A stretch of 64,000 nucleotides of DNA from Cryoendolithus antarcticus. Its lineage: Eukaryota > Ascomycota > Dothideomycetes > Cladosporiales > Cladosporiaceae. Below, in pieces: positions 22,259 to 32,608 of the stretch. The DNA lies in the NCBI GenBank assembly GCA_002077065.1, contig NAJO01000004.1:1302001-1366000 (forward strand), given 5' to 3'. Each line of letters opens with the position of its first letter. The stretch's first letter is position 1. A program made the translations under genes and the position numbers. The notes beneath the pieces were generated by a model, which saw nothing but the letters and a program-made list of their open reading frames with translations, searched no databases and was not told the origin of the DNA.

Positions 22259-24231
22259 GACGCAGGTAACCTGTGGTTATATGGCGTAGTGCCCGTCGTC
22301 GGAAAGTAGTGTAAGCCTACGGAGTGAATACCGGGGAGTGCGGTCAGCCTTGCTTGTTTGAGGAGATGGCGGCGGGGATGTGAGCGAATGTGAGAAGGTA
22401 CGACTGAGGTCGCGGGTGCTTGAGAAAGTTGGCAAGGTTTGTTGAGAAGAGTTAATATATATGTCTTATGCAAACAGAGGTAGAGCCTGTGAAGATTGTT
22501 GTAGCATATGTTTGGGACCCTGACTCGGTCTCTCCACCAATGCACGTTTCAACGTACGAGCAACGCCGCGAGGCCGGGGTGCTCATCCACAACGGCGTCA
22601 TCATGGTCCAGTATGTCCTATCCACAGCGTGCTCACGTGTCGCCTGCACGCCCGAGACAACACTCGAATGGCCAGACCATGCTTTATCAAGCTCTATTAG
22701 GCGCGAATAGTGGTACAGTACAAGCCGCACAACGCTTGGCTACCACGAAAAGTATTGCAAACGGGCTAGTGCTCGCCAAAGAAAGGTACCTGCGTCTCAC
22801 TGCGCTATTCTCGGGTGTGTGGGTGTGGCTATGCACGGCGACGTGGCGTACGATCAACGAGTCGCGCTGGCAACCGTTTCATGGAGCGCTGGCTTGACGA
22901 GTCTTCGTTGTGAAACCCGTAATACTGCATTTCGAATTGCAAAGACGACGAGATCACTATCGAGCCAGCAGCATTGTATCGTAGGAAACTTCATAGGCTG
23001 ACTTCTGGTTCAAGGCTCAAGTGGATCGACGTACGGTGAGATCTCGTGGCGAAGAAGTCCACCAGCGAAGGCGACATATCGGCACTGAGAACGTTGGTCG
23101 AGCCGCAGACAGCGCCTTCGAGACGCAGATATCCAACATATGTACACCTCTTGCGCGACAGGTTGGGGTGAAGTCCAGAGATGCCAGATTAAGCCACGAA
23201 GGGAGCGATGGTGTACCTTCCCGCATAGTCACGCTCACGAGCTGTAAGTGTTCAAGATGTGCCGAAAGGACGTCACTTGTACAGGCGATGGTCTAGGGCA
23301 CTGTATTGGCCCATTGATTACAACACTCCTCCTGCTGCTTCACAGAATACTAGAACAAACGATGACTTGCGGCACTGGTCCCCCCGCTAGGATGTAGAAT
23401 TGGTATAGTGCTATTATCGCGTCTTGTCGTACATTGGGGTCATCTACTTGCCCATGGAGGTGGAGGTCGCCAGGTCCATCTCGTTGCAGGTGAGATATGA
23501 GGTACGGCCTCTCCAGCTGCTCTGGCTTTCTAGCTTCTAGGCTTCCAGGTACAACAGTCACACAATGCAATACTCTCGAGTGTCCAGTGCGAAGCGCAAC
23601 TGTTACCCAATGCGGATAGTAGCATGGATAGAGGGAAGCTCCAATCACAACACGTTCGGTGTGAAACTGATACTTCATAGATCAAGTTTCGCTGAACCTC
23701 GGTGAACACACTCGCACGTAGGCTCGAATGCAAGAGCGGCTTGGGCAACGACCGTTGAAGACACTACGAGCAGAAATGCTCACAAGTACCAATGGCCGAG
23801 GCACCGCAGTAGCACCTTTCACACTATCGCCGCTTCACTCAATTGCCGTTGCTGAGAACCAGCTGGTATTGTCGGGACTTGTTCTAGATGCTAATGACAA
23901 GTTGGCGAGCAGGCGATTAGAAATGCACTTTGAATCGTGAACTAGCTGCATCGGCCCAAGAAGTAGAGGCGATAACGTGCCGTACGTTGTCTCGAAGATA
24001 ACTTTCCGGTCGCCTCGTTTTGCGGGGTTCGCGACACCCCTAGCGATAGGTCAGAATACAGTAGCCTACGGCTTACGGTAATCTTTGTCGCTAGAAGAGG
24101 TGGCGCGAAATGATGAAAGACATTCTGCCAAGGACCGAGGCACATGGCTTGATCGGGACTGCACCATAAGAAAGTGGTCTTCCACGTCAAACTTCAGTAG
24201 ACTATTCCTCCTTGCTATCACAACTCTCACA
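22259..24231. other. long gene-free stretch
   Basis: About 2 kb between divergent GFA1 and monooxygenase genes, unusually long here. Several short open frames occur on both strands, but none has a recognised motif, a consistent codon pattern or plausible splice links. I see no tRNA cloverleaf, transposon end or long repeat. It may be extended regulatory DNA or hold non-coding transcripts. Confidence 0.5.
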
Positions 24232-25695
24232 ATGGCGAAAGCAAGCGTAGACTATGATGTTGTCATCATTGGCGCCGGCATCTCTGGCATCAACTTTGCC
24301 TACCGCCTCCAAGAGCGCAACCCACATCTCTCATACATAATCCTAGAAGGTCGCCACGAGATTGGAGGCACGTGGAGCTTATTCAAGTACCCAGGCATTC
24401 GGTCGGACTCCGATCTCTATACATTTGGCTTTCCATGGCGGCCCTGGACCTCGAACAACTCTATCGCTCTCGGCGATAGCATTGTCAACTATGTCCGCGA
24501 GTCGGCGTCGATGTTCGGCATTGACAAGCGGATACAGTACAACACGCAGGTCGAGACGGCGAACTGGTCAAGCCAGGAGAAAGCCTGGACCGCGAGCGTG
24601 AAGGTCAATGGCAAGACCGAGCAGAAGATCAAGAGCAGATGGATGTTGTACTGCACTGGCTACTACGATTACCACAACCCACTCGCTACCGTCATTCCTG
24701 GAATCGAGAACTTCAAGGGTAAGGTCGTTCACCCTCAGTTCTGGCCTGAGGACCTCAACTACGAGGGCAAGAACATGGTCATCATTGGCTCTGGTGCCAC
24801 AGCAGTGACGCTGCTTCCTGTCGTCGCGGAGAAGGCCTCTCATGTCACCATGCTCCAACGAAGTCCATCATACCTGCTCTCGCAACCTCGAGAAGACGCC
24901 GTCGAGCGCTTCGCCCGCAAATGGTTCCCCATCTGGATGGCCTACAAGATCATTCGCGCCAAGTGGCTCGTCGGTTCCTTCCTCTTTGTCAGCTACTGCA
25001 CATACTTCCCCGCCGGCGCAAAAAGGCTCGTCAAGAAGGCCACGAAAGCCCAGCTGCCTCTAGACTTCAAGATGGACCCGCACTTTGAGCCCAAGTACAA
25101 CGTGTTCGAGCAACGACTTTGCTTCTGTCCCGATGGTGACTTCTACCAATGCCTTCGCGAGGGCAAAGGCAGTATCTCGACAGGCGTCATCGACACAGTG
25201 ACAGAGAACAGCATCAAGCTCAAGTCCGGCGAGGAGCTAAACCCAGACATCATCGTCACCGCCACCGGTCTCAAACTCCTCATCGCTGGCGGCATCAAGA
25301 TCACCGTCGACGGCACACCCTACGATCCGAGTGAGAAGTTCTTCTGGAAGGGCGTCATGCTCGAGGATCTGCCCAACGCAGCGTACGTGATCGGCTATGT
25401 TGATGCCTCCTGGACGCTCGGTGCAGATGCCACCGCCCAGATGGTTTGCCGTATCATGAAGCAGATGGCCAAGGAGAAGGTGATTGAGGTTGTGCCGAGA
25501 CTGAGCGATGACGAGCGGGCGAACATGAAGGAGAAGCCAGTACTGAGGCTGACGTCTACGTACATCAGTGTTGGCAAGAGACAGCTGCCCAAGGCTGGCG
25601 ATCGAGGACAATGGGCACCGAGGTCTTACTATTTCCAGGATATCTTGATGGCTTGGTATGGCAATATCAAGAGTGGGATGGACTGGGTCAAATGA
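24232..25695 (+). CDS. FAD-dependent flavin monooxygenase, Baeyer-Villiger type
   Basis: Single exon, 487 residues from ATG 24232 (the frame is open upstream to 24085, but without similarity). The first Rossmann motif GAGISG is near residue 14 and is followed by ILEGRHEIGGTW. The BVMO/FMO fingerprint FxGxxxHxxxWP is exact in FKGKVVHPQFWP (about 161-172), followed by a second dinucleotide motif GSGATA. A conserved TATG-type segment appears as VTATGLKLL. Such enzymes insert oxygen next to ketones or oxidise N/S atoms using NADPH. The substrate is unknown. It stands alone, with no polyketide or terpene genes beside it, so there is no evidence here for a secondary-metabolite cluster. Confidence 0.92.
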   Translation: MAKASVDYDVVIIGAGISGINFAYRLQERNPHLSYIILEGRHEIGGTWSLFKYPGIRSDSDLYTFGFPWRPWTSNNSIALGDSIVNYVRESASMFGIDKRIQYNTQVETANWSSQEKAWTASVKVNGKTEQKIKSRWMLYCTGYYDYHNPLATVIPGIENFKGKVVHPQFWPEDLNYEGKNMVIIGSGATAVTLLPVVAEKASHVTMLQRSPSYLLSQPREDAVERFARKWFPIWMAYKIIRAKWLVGSFLFVSYCTYFPAGAKRLVKKATKAQLPLDFKMDPHFEPKYNVFEQRLCFCPDGDFYQCLREGKGSISTGVIDTVTENSIKLKSGEELNPDIIVTATGLKLLIAGGIKITVDGTPYDPSEKFFWKGVMLEDLPNAAYVIGYVDASWTLGADATAQMVCRIMKQMAKEKVIEVVPRLSDDERANMKEKPVLRLTSTYISVGKRQLPKAGDRGQWAPRSYYFQDILMAWYGNIKSGMDWVK

Positions 25696-26193
25696 ACGAG
25701 AGAGATTTATATGAATGGGGCTTTGGTTCTGGTTAGATAGTTTTAGATGATTTGTACACTACGACAGTATATATGCATCAACAACCGTAGAATGTTAGCT
25801 TTGGACGCCTGAATGATCTCTCACGGGGAAAAGGTGGTGCAAGCGAAGTCACCCATGTCGCTTGCCCTCTCAGCATTGTACTAAAGCTCGGGCCATGGCC
25901 TCGCAGGCTTGGCCTGCATCTCTCGTGCTGGATGAGTCGCGTGAGAATCACCACTACCATCGCCCCGTCCGATAATCTCCCGTCATAGCAGCGGACGAGT
26001 CGACAACACAGTCAGTAGGTCAGTGAGAGCAGCACGACTTCTCGCACCACTCAGCCGAAGCTGCCACGAGCTCCTGCCTCATTGGGAGCATTGAGATGAC
26101 ATTCTCTACCTTTCCCTCTCCTCTACCTCTTCTCCGTTTCTGTCTTGCCCACCCTTCGCCTCAAGCGCTGACCGACTAGCAATTCTTCTCACG
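25696..26193. other. intergenic region
   Basis: 3' flank of the monooxygenase and promoter of the hydrolase. The last 110 bp before the ATG are pyrimidine-rich (CT tracts), common before fungal start sites. No gene seen. Confidence 0.4.
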
Positions 26194-27225
26194 ATGCCAG
26201 AAATCCAGTACTTCTCGAAAGAGATCACCCTCTCCCCTCAATCCGAACCCGCGGGCAAGTCCTTCCCAGCCAAACTCGCCTACTGGACCTTCGGCGATGT
26301 CTCGAGTCCAGCTGTCTTGCTACCGTCATGCTACGGCGGCACCCTCGCCACGACGACACCCTTCCTCTACTCCACCGACGAAGGCAACAAGCCCGTCTTT
26401 CCTACCGACAAGTACTTCGTCATAGTCACCGGCCTGCTTGGAGGCGGCGAGTCCAGCTCCCCGATCAACGCTCCAGAGCCGTGGAAGGGCGCAGAATTCC
26501 CGCACGTGACGTATGAAGACAACATTCGCCTTCAATACGCGTTGTGTGAGAGTCTTGGGGTGAAGAAGTTGCACGCCTACATTGGCTTCTCCATGGGCGG
26601 CCAGCAAGCTTATCACATGGCAACGCTCTACCCAGATTTTGTAGAGCACATGGTCTGTCTCGCCGGCAGCGCGCGGACGAGCTGGCATAATTGGAATTTC
26701 CTGGAGGGACCAAGGAACGCGCTGGTCCATAGCATTGATTACAAGGAGGGGCGGTACACCGAGACACCATTACGTGGGCAAAGGGCGTTCATGAGAGTCT
26801 ACAGCACGTGGGCATTGAGCCAAGGCTGGTACCGAGAGAAGTGCTGGGAGCAGCTTAGGTTCAAAACGCTAGAAGACTATCTTGAAGCTGGCTGGAGTGG
26901 GGAGAAAGCTGATGGGAACGGACTATTGGCGCTGCTGTGGACATGGCAGAAAGGCGACATTACGCTGTATCATCCCGAGGATAAGGGCGATTTGGCGAAG
27001 ACGTTGGGGCGGATAAAGGCGAAGTGTCTGATCTTCCCGAGTCGGACGGATACATATTTCCCGCCGGAGGATAGTGAGGAGGAGGTCAAGCATTTGAAGC
27101 ATGGGGAATTTAGGTGTATTGAGACGGTTTGGGGACATATTGCTGGGGGTGGGGGCGGGACGAAGGAGGACACGGAGTATATGAAGAAGGAGATTGCAAG
27201 GTTTGTGGGTGCGGAGTATGCATGA
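26194..27225 (+). CDS. alpha/beta hydrolase, homoserine O-acetyltransferase-like
   Basis: Single exon, 343 residues. The alpha/beta hydrolase fold has the nucleophile elbow GFSMGGQQ (Ser near residue 133), an acid residue in PSRTDTYFPPEDSEEE and a His in ETVWGHIAGGGG, in the order expected for the MetX/homoserine acetyltransferase superfamily. It also has the strand-helix region LPSCYGGTL, where MetX enzymes shape the oxyanion hole. It is shorter than true Met2, so a role in methionine synthesis is not proven; many fungal relatives act on unknown acyl substrates. Its stop is only 24 bp from that of the convergent LURP-one-related gene. Confidence 0.88.
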   Translation: MPEIQYFSKEITLSPQSEPAGKSFPAKLAYWTFGDVSSPAVLLPSCYGGTLATTTPFLYSTDEGNKPVFPTDKYFVIVTGLLGGGESSSPINAPEPWKGAEFPHVTYEDNIRLQYALCESLGVKKLHAYIGFSMGGQQAYHMATLYPDFVEHMVCLAGSARTSWHNWNFLEGPRNALVHSIDYKEGRYTETPLRGQRAFMRVYSTWALSQGWYREKCWEQLRFKTLEDYLEAGWSGEKADGNGLLALLWTWQKGDITLYHPEDKGDLAKTLGRIKAKCLIFPSRTDTYFPPEDSEEEVKHLKHGEFRCIETVWGHIAGGGGGTKEDTEYMKKEIARFVGAEYA

Positions 27226-27249
27226 TTCGTATGAGCACATCCAGACAGT

Positions 27250-27896
27250 CTACTTCTCATTCTCCTTCTCGTCCAAGCAAATGCACAGCGCCGCGATGAG
27301 CGTGAGGTCGACATTCGGCGCGACGGTGACGAAATACTGCGCGCATTGTCAGTGCTCTGAGTGCCTGCCAGATTCCATGAACTTACAGTCTGCTTGTCCC
27401 CAAAGATCTGCCTGACATTGGCAAAGCTCCTCTGGATCTCCGCCACAGGCCTGCCCCCCAACGTAATACTTGCCTTGCGATCGAACCAGTCACCCTTCAC
27501 GTCCAGCTCGATCGCAGCACCATCGGCAGCATTCTTGAACACCACCTGACTCTTACTGGTCCCGATACTGAATTTCCCCTTGACCTCAAAGTCATGCCCG
27601 TGTGGGCTCGTACCCACGAAAGACTTGTGGATCGCGAGAGTCTTGTTCTTGAGTGTGAAGAGCTCGTTATTCATCATGTCTGTAAACTTCTTGGTGTCGT
27701 GGAGGGAGACGGCTTTGCCTTTGACTTTGCACACTTGGATGCCGCTGACTGTTGTGACGGAGAAGTCGTCGCCGGAAAGGGAGAAGGCTTTCTCCTTCAT
27801 CTGGAGGGTTTGGGGTTCGGGGCTGTAGAAAGCTACATTTGGTGGCTGAGGGCCGATGGGGACTTGGAAGGGTGCGAGTGCTGGTGGGACGGCCAT
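27250..27896 (-). CDS. LURP-one-related (tubby-like beta-barrel) protein
   Basis: Two exons: complement(join(27250..27336, 27387..27896)), 198 residues. The 50-nt intron starts GTAAGTTC and ends GCGCGCAG; joining gives FGDKQTYFVTVAPNVDLTL, restoring the conserved C-terminal strand and helix (LIAALCICLDE). The LOR fold is a tubby-like barrel around a central helix. Family marks here include FSVTTVSGIQVCKVKGKAVS and VFKNAADGAAIELDVKGDW. The family includes plant LURP1 and phospholipid scramblase relatives; the biochemical function in fungi is not established. Reading through the intron would give an unrelated tail antisense to the neighbouring hydrolase. Confidence 0.9.
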
Positions 27897-28556
27897 GGTG
27901 GGGACTGCGATTGGTGGTCTTGACTTGGTGGAAATAGGAGCTGGGGAGAGATATGAAAGCCTATGAGGAGCGGAGTGGAAATCGAGACAGACTTGTAGCT
28001 AGGTGCAGCAAGGCGAAGTTGGAACCGAAATAACCTTCTGACGGCTGCCAGGTTGCTGTCCGCGCCAGACAGATGGCTACAAAAAAGGCTAAACCTATTC
28101 CCACGCTATGCTGGAGCACGTGAAAGTCAGTGCAGTCTTGGGAGCTCTCGTTCATTGGTAGCAGACTGGGAAGAGAACGAGGAAGATACGACCAAGGTCG
28201 ATCAGTATCGGATATTCTTCAGCGTGGCACGGCGCTCAGGACCTAGGATCGAATACGTGTCTATCATGCCTTGCTGTACTGGATCTTCTTTCGATGATGT
28301 ACGGGCTCTGAGAGAGATGCAGCATCCATTGCTTTAGTGAAGGTGGAACTTGGAGGGAGTGACGCAGTGCGGGGCAAGATTGGCGATTAGATTAAGGTTC
28401 GGCATCTAGGAGTCCCGGCCGCCGTCGATCAGTCTGGGAAATTTGAGAAGTCGTAGAAGCTGAGATATCCCAGTTGCGCGCATCGATTCGTAAGCAAATA
28501 CTCCTGATAATTCCACCTGCAAGCCCAGCAAGATCAATCTCTGGACTCAGTTCAGC
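27897..28556. other. divergent intergenic region
   Basis: Promoter region for the LURP-one-related gene (minus) and RRS1 (plus). A strong GTAAGC donor-like site occurs at 28490, but I find no in-frame ATG exon before it that would bypass the TAG in RRS1. Confidence 0.4.
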
Positions 28557-29072
28557 ATGGCGCACTTCGAGCCCAAGCCTTAGCCATACACATTCGACCT
28601 TGGCTACCTTCTCTGCAACGATTCGAATCCTCTACCACCCCTCGACAACGACAAAGAAGCCACCCTCAAGGCAGTCGCGCGAGACACAGCGCAAGCATTG
28701 ATCAACCAACTCCTCACCACCTGCCCCATCACAAAAGCCTCGGACGACCAAAGTCTCCAACTCACTCTCCCACCACCCACAACACATCTCCCCCGCGAGA
28801 AGCCAGTGCCCAAGGAGAAGGAGAAGACGCGCTGGGACAAATTCGCCGAGAAGAAGGGCATCAAGGGCAAGAAGCGCGATGGCAAGCTCGAGTTCAATGA
28901 GGAGTTGCAGGAGTGGAAGCCGAAGTATGGGTACAAGGGGAAGAAGGGCGATGGTGTGCAGGAGGATTGGCTTGTGGAGGTAGATGATAAGCCTGAGAAG
29001 AAGAAGGAGAAGGGTGGGGATGTGGAGAGGAGGAACAACAAGATCAAGGCGAGGAAGACGCAGCAGCATTGA
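28557..29072 (+). CDS. RRS1: RRS1-like ribosome biogenesis factor interrupted by an in-frame TAG
   Basis: From ATG 28557 the frame runs MAHFEPKP, then a TAG at 28581-28583, then PYTFDLGYLLCNDSNPLPP and on to the TGA at 29072, 172 codons in total. The downstream part is clearly Rrs1: INQLLTTCPI, the hallmark LPREKPVPKEKEKTRWDKFA, KKGIKGKKRDGK, WKPKYGYKGKK and DWLVEVDDK, ending in a Lys/Arg-rich tail. Rrs1 works with Rpf2 to load 5S RNP onto pre-60S ribosomes in the nucleolus and is essential in yeast. In relatives the block KPxPYTFDLG is continuous, so the TAG replaces one sense codon. No Met follows it in frame. Alternatives: a sequencing error, a splice acceptor at CTTAG 28583 with an unseen upstream exon, readthrough, or a true null allele. 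Confidence 0.8.
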
Positions 29073-30002
29073 GCATGGTTGTTGTATAGCAAGACACGGA
29101 TGACCTGGCCTGCAGTGGACAACAGCATTGCAGACCATTACTCTTGGCTACGACACGGCATGGCAGTAGGTTCTATCAAGCCCGAAGAAAGGCGCATCCT
29201 CATGGGAACCTACGGTCGCTGCACGGTCCTTCAACAGCGCACTTTGGACGGGGCGTGACATCGCAGCAAGCGCGCGTTCGTGGATCTTGAACGACCCTTT
29301 GCGAGCGCTACGAGCGTGTTGAGTGATCTGGCATGAGTGCACTGCTTCAAGAGATTCCATGATGAGGGCAGGATCCGGAAACTACCAACGCGCGACGAAG
29401 AGAGCATCGGGTCTGCGAATGCGGACTATTCGGAATCCCCGTAACAGAGAGAGAACGCAGCATCGGCCAAGTGTTAGATACGCGATCAATGTGGACGGAT
29501 GCGCTGGTGATATGCTCCCGGCAACGTCGTTCATATGCAGCTAGGAGAACGATATTATGCAGGCGTTATGTAGAGGAGATACATAATACCGGAATGCTCG
29601 GCAAAGGCTTCCTCAATTCTTAGCAGTGCACATTTTATGCACAGTTCTCGGGCTTAAGCCAACCCGTTGCCGTCTGTTCCGTTTGGTATTGCGTGCGGGT
29701 CGAAGATGTGCAATCAATGAGTTGCACTTGCAGCCGACGAGCACCCCTTTGCCCGTCATGCGCAGCGTCTTCGCATCTTCATCAAGCCTTGACTTGCATT
29801 TACGTCGTGTTGTGTCTTGTACCTTTACGTGATATCGCCCCCAGGAATCCTTTCCGCTCTTGGCCCAATTCGCGGCTGAGACAAGACGTCAGTGCACGAA
29901 CTACAGCACATTGCGATCTGACTGGGTTAGCAACCACAGGCAATTCATTGATTAGGGCCAAGAACCAATGCTGACTATGGCACAGGCCGCGCTGACTGTA
30001 GC
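29073..30002. other. intergenic region
   Basis: About 930 bp without a supportable gene between RRS1 and an MFS transporter. Short open frames on both strands carry no motif. It presumably contains the promoter of the transporter. Confidence 0.4.
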
Positions 30003-31714
30003 ATGGCTACCGCAGCCTTCGGCCGCGATCTGCCAGCAGCCGAACGGCTAGCCTACGAAGAGGGCCACGATGCAGACTTGATACCGGCCAACGACCCACA
30101 CCACAAAGATCACGATGACCCTGAGAAACACGATCTTTCGCACACTTCGAGCGAGTCTCTAAGCTATCGTGGCAATGACACAGATGTCGAGAAAGCTGGT
30201 CCAGATGTACCCGTCACTGAGCTCTCTGGCACCGAGACAGCAGCCACGGAACGAGACCCCAACATCGTAGACTGGGAAGGCGACGACGACCCAGCATGCC
30301 CTCTAAACTGGACTCCCGCGCGTAAATGGGGCAACATCGCCGTCCTATCTGGCATCACGCTTCTCACCCCTCTGGCGTCCTCCATGTTCGCCCCTGGTGT
30401 GCCTCGTGTAATGGAAGAATTCAAAACCGAGAACCAAGCCCTGGCAACTTTCGTCGTGTCCGTGTACATTCTTGGTTACGCTATCGGACCACTGGTGCTG
30501 GCGCCTATGTCTGAACTGTATGGCAGGCTGTGGGTGTACCATGTTTGCAACTGGGCGTATGTTGCTTTCACGGTCGCGTGTGCGCTGGCGACGAGTATGA
30601 ATATGTTGATCGGCTTCCGATTCATGGCTGGTGTGTTTGGCGTAGCACCGTTGACAATTGGAGGCGGCACGATTGCTGATCTGATGCGTCCGGCTGAGCG
30701 AGGCGGCGCAATGGCTATCTGGGCTCTTGGGCCACTGCTCGGTCCTGTGATTGGTAGACAGCTTCACCCTCCCAAGCCAGTAAATGATCCACTAACATCA
30801 ATATCACAGGTCCCATCGCAGGCGGCTTTCTCTCTGATGCCGAAGGCTGGCGTTGGATTTTCTGGGTGCTCGCGATCGCCATCGGCGTTATGGCCATCGT
30901 GGGTCTGTTCACCATGCAAGAGACCTACGGCCCCACGCTGTTGGCTCGCAAGACGAAGAAGTTGCAGAAGGAGACTGGCAATACTGCGCTTCGCTCGAAA
31001 CTCGATCTCGGCCTCACTCCGCAACAAGTATTCTTGCGGTCGATTGTTCGGCCACTGAAGCTGATGCTCCTCTCGCCCATCTGCGCGTTGATGTCCCTTT
31101 ACATGGCCGTGGTGTACGGGATTTTATATTTGCTCTTTACCACTTTTACGTTCGTATTCGAGCAGAACTACGGCTTCAGCGAGAGCACGGTCGGACTTGT
31201 TTACGTCGGGATGGGTATAGGGATGCTTGGTGGACTCGCCCTACTTGGTGCGACTTCCGACAGACTCATGAAGCGGCTTGCTGCGAAGCACAGCAACGGC
31301 GTGCTGAAGTCAGAGTACCGCCTCCCGCCGCTCATGTACGGAGCGCCCTTCATTCCTGCCGGACTGTTCATCTATGGCTGGACAGCTCAATACAACGTGC
31401 AGTGGGCTGCGCCCATCTTCGGCACGCTGCTCGTGGGCGTTGGTCTGATCGCTGCGTTCATGGCCGTCAACACCTACCTGGTCGACGCTTTCACGCTCTA
31501 CGCTGCTTCGGCCATGGCGGCTGCGACTGTGCTGCGCTCGGTCTTCGGAGCTTGCTTCCCGCTGTTTGGATTGCAGATGTATGGTGCTTTGGGGCTAGGG
31601 TGGGGAAATAGTCTGCTGGGGTTCTTGAGCTTGGCGCTGTGTCCCATACCCTGGGCATTTTACTATTATGGAGAGAGGATGAGGAATAGTAAGAGGTTCA
31701 AGGTGAAATTTTGA
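30003..31714 (+). CDS. MFS multidrug/polyamine-type transporter (DHA1 family)
   Basis: Two exons, join(30003..30753, 30810..31714), 551 residues. The 56-nt intron begins GTAGAC, contains CACTAACATC as branch region and ends ATCACAG; joining gives [15 protein letters not shown], the expected motif C of drug:H+ antiporters. A cytosolic acidic N-terminus (about 105 residues) ends in DDPACPLNW, typical of the Tpo/Flr-like DHA1 group. Twelve hydrophobic segments follow, with [11 protein letters not shown] at the motif A position and the loop [17 protein letters not shown]. Such carriers export drugs, polyamines or secondary metabolites; the actual substrate is unknown. Confidence 0.92.
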
Positions 31715-32081
31715 GCGGGACGGAAAGAATGATGGCGTTTTGCATAGCGATGGCATAGTGGGCTCCGATGAGCATGTTAGAGGCGGATTGCATATACTGA
31801 GAAAAGCAGTGATCAATCAGCCCGGTCCGTTGACCGACACATTTATTGAAACTAGCTGCTCGAGGTACGAGCGCGAACCTTGGAAATCCTTCTCTTTGGT
31901 CGCGCATCGAGGCCGCTCTGGTGATCCTGAGGCACACTCGAGGCAGATATCCGTACGAGGCTGAGCCCAGTGAGGCCACCCTGCAGGTCACCTTACGGTC
32001 TTCAATCGTGAACAGCTTCACTGCTGTCCCTCACGTTTGGCAGTCCATTGAAGAGGTCCTCAAAGGGAGTAAACAGCAGCA
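31715..32081. other. intergenic region before the ubiquitin-type locus
   Basis: No clear gene. If the composite locus downstream once had a start codon and first exon, they should lie here, but I cannot identify an ATG that reads into the ubiquitin-like segment; that frame meets a TAA at 32070. Confidence 0.35.
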
Positions 32082-32433
32082 CTGCCCATCTTCGGCCCTG
32101 GTAAAGGCGATATCCTGGAGGTTCCGGTCCGTACGCCGGCGACCGCGAAAGACCTGCCGGCACTCTACCAACATTCAAGATCAATCATACTAGCACCATC
32201 AAGCAGCTTCGTGAGCAAGCGGCGGAGTCTCTCGGCCTGCCACAAGTATTTGAGGAGTCAACTCTCGTCGATGAAAGCAACTGCATCTTCGCACGCAGGC
32301 TCGCAGATGAGCCCAGCAGCGAGGGCACACTCTTCGTGATCTACGACAAGAGCGTAGTCAAGCCTCTTCGCGTGCAATCGACTGCAAAATACGCAATCGA
32401 TGAAGTACTGCAGACTCATTTTTGGAGTGGAGC
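32082..32433 (+). pseudogene. ubiquitin-like N-terminal fragment of the composite locus
   Basis: The frame from 32082 reads LPIFGPGKGDILEVPVRTPA, a beta-hairpin like the start of a ubiquitin fold. The next frame, from 32168, continues PTFKINHTSTIKQLREQAAE, like the ubiquitin helix, then FEESTLVDESNCIFARRLAD and TLFVIYDKSVVKPLRV to a TGA at about 32433. A one-base shift near 32160 separates the two. No ATG starts either frame. The ubiquitin-like call rests on pattern only and needs a profile search. Confidence 0.4.
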
Positions 32434-32608
32434 TTGAGTCCAATAAGAAGATCCATTACCATGGCGTACAGAACGCATCTGGGGTCTTCCTCAAGATGCC
32501 CGTCATCGGCATCTGCTCTAAGGAGCGCCACATCCCGGCTCATGCCCGTGCTACCGCACTGATGAATGGAGCGACGCAGGCACTGCTGAAGCTCGTCGAC
32601 TTGCACAC

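Noticed and set aside
22468..22897. Overlapping plus-strand ORFs of 80 and 129 codons
   Set aside because: No motif, frames overlap each other, and no splice structure links them to anything.
26970..27336. Unspliced 308-residue form of the LURP-one-related protein
   Set aside because: The tail would be antisense to the neighbouring hydrolase; the 50-nt intron restores the conserved FVTVAPNVDL ending.
28490..28583. Intron from GTAAGC (28490) to CTTAG (28583) as a rescue of RRS1
   Set aside because: Splice ends look fair and the downstream frame fits, but no in-frame ATG exon is visible upstream, so I could not support it.
30853..31611. 252-codon ORF over the second exon of the MFS transporter
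   Set aside because: Shadow frame of a clear membrane transporter exon.
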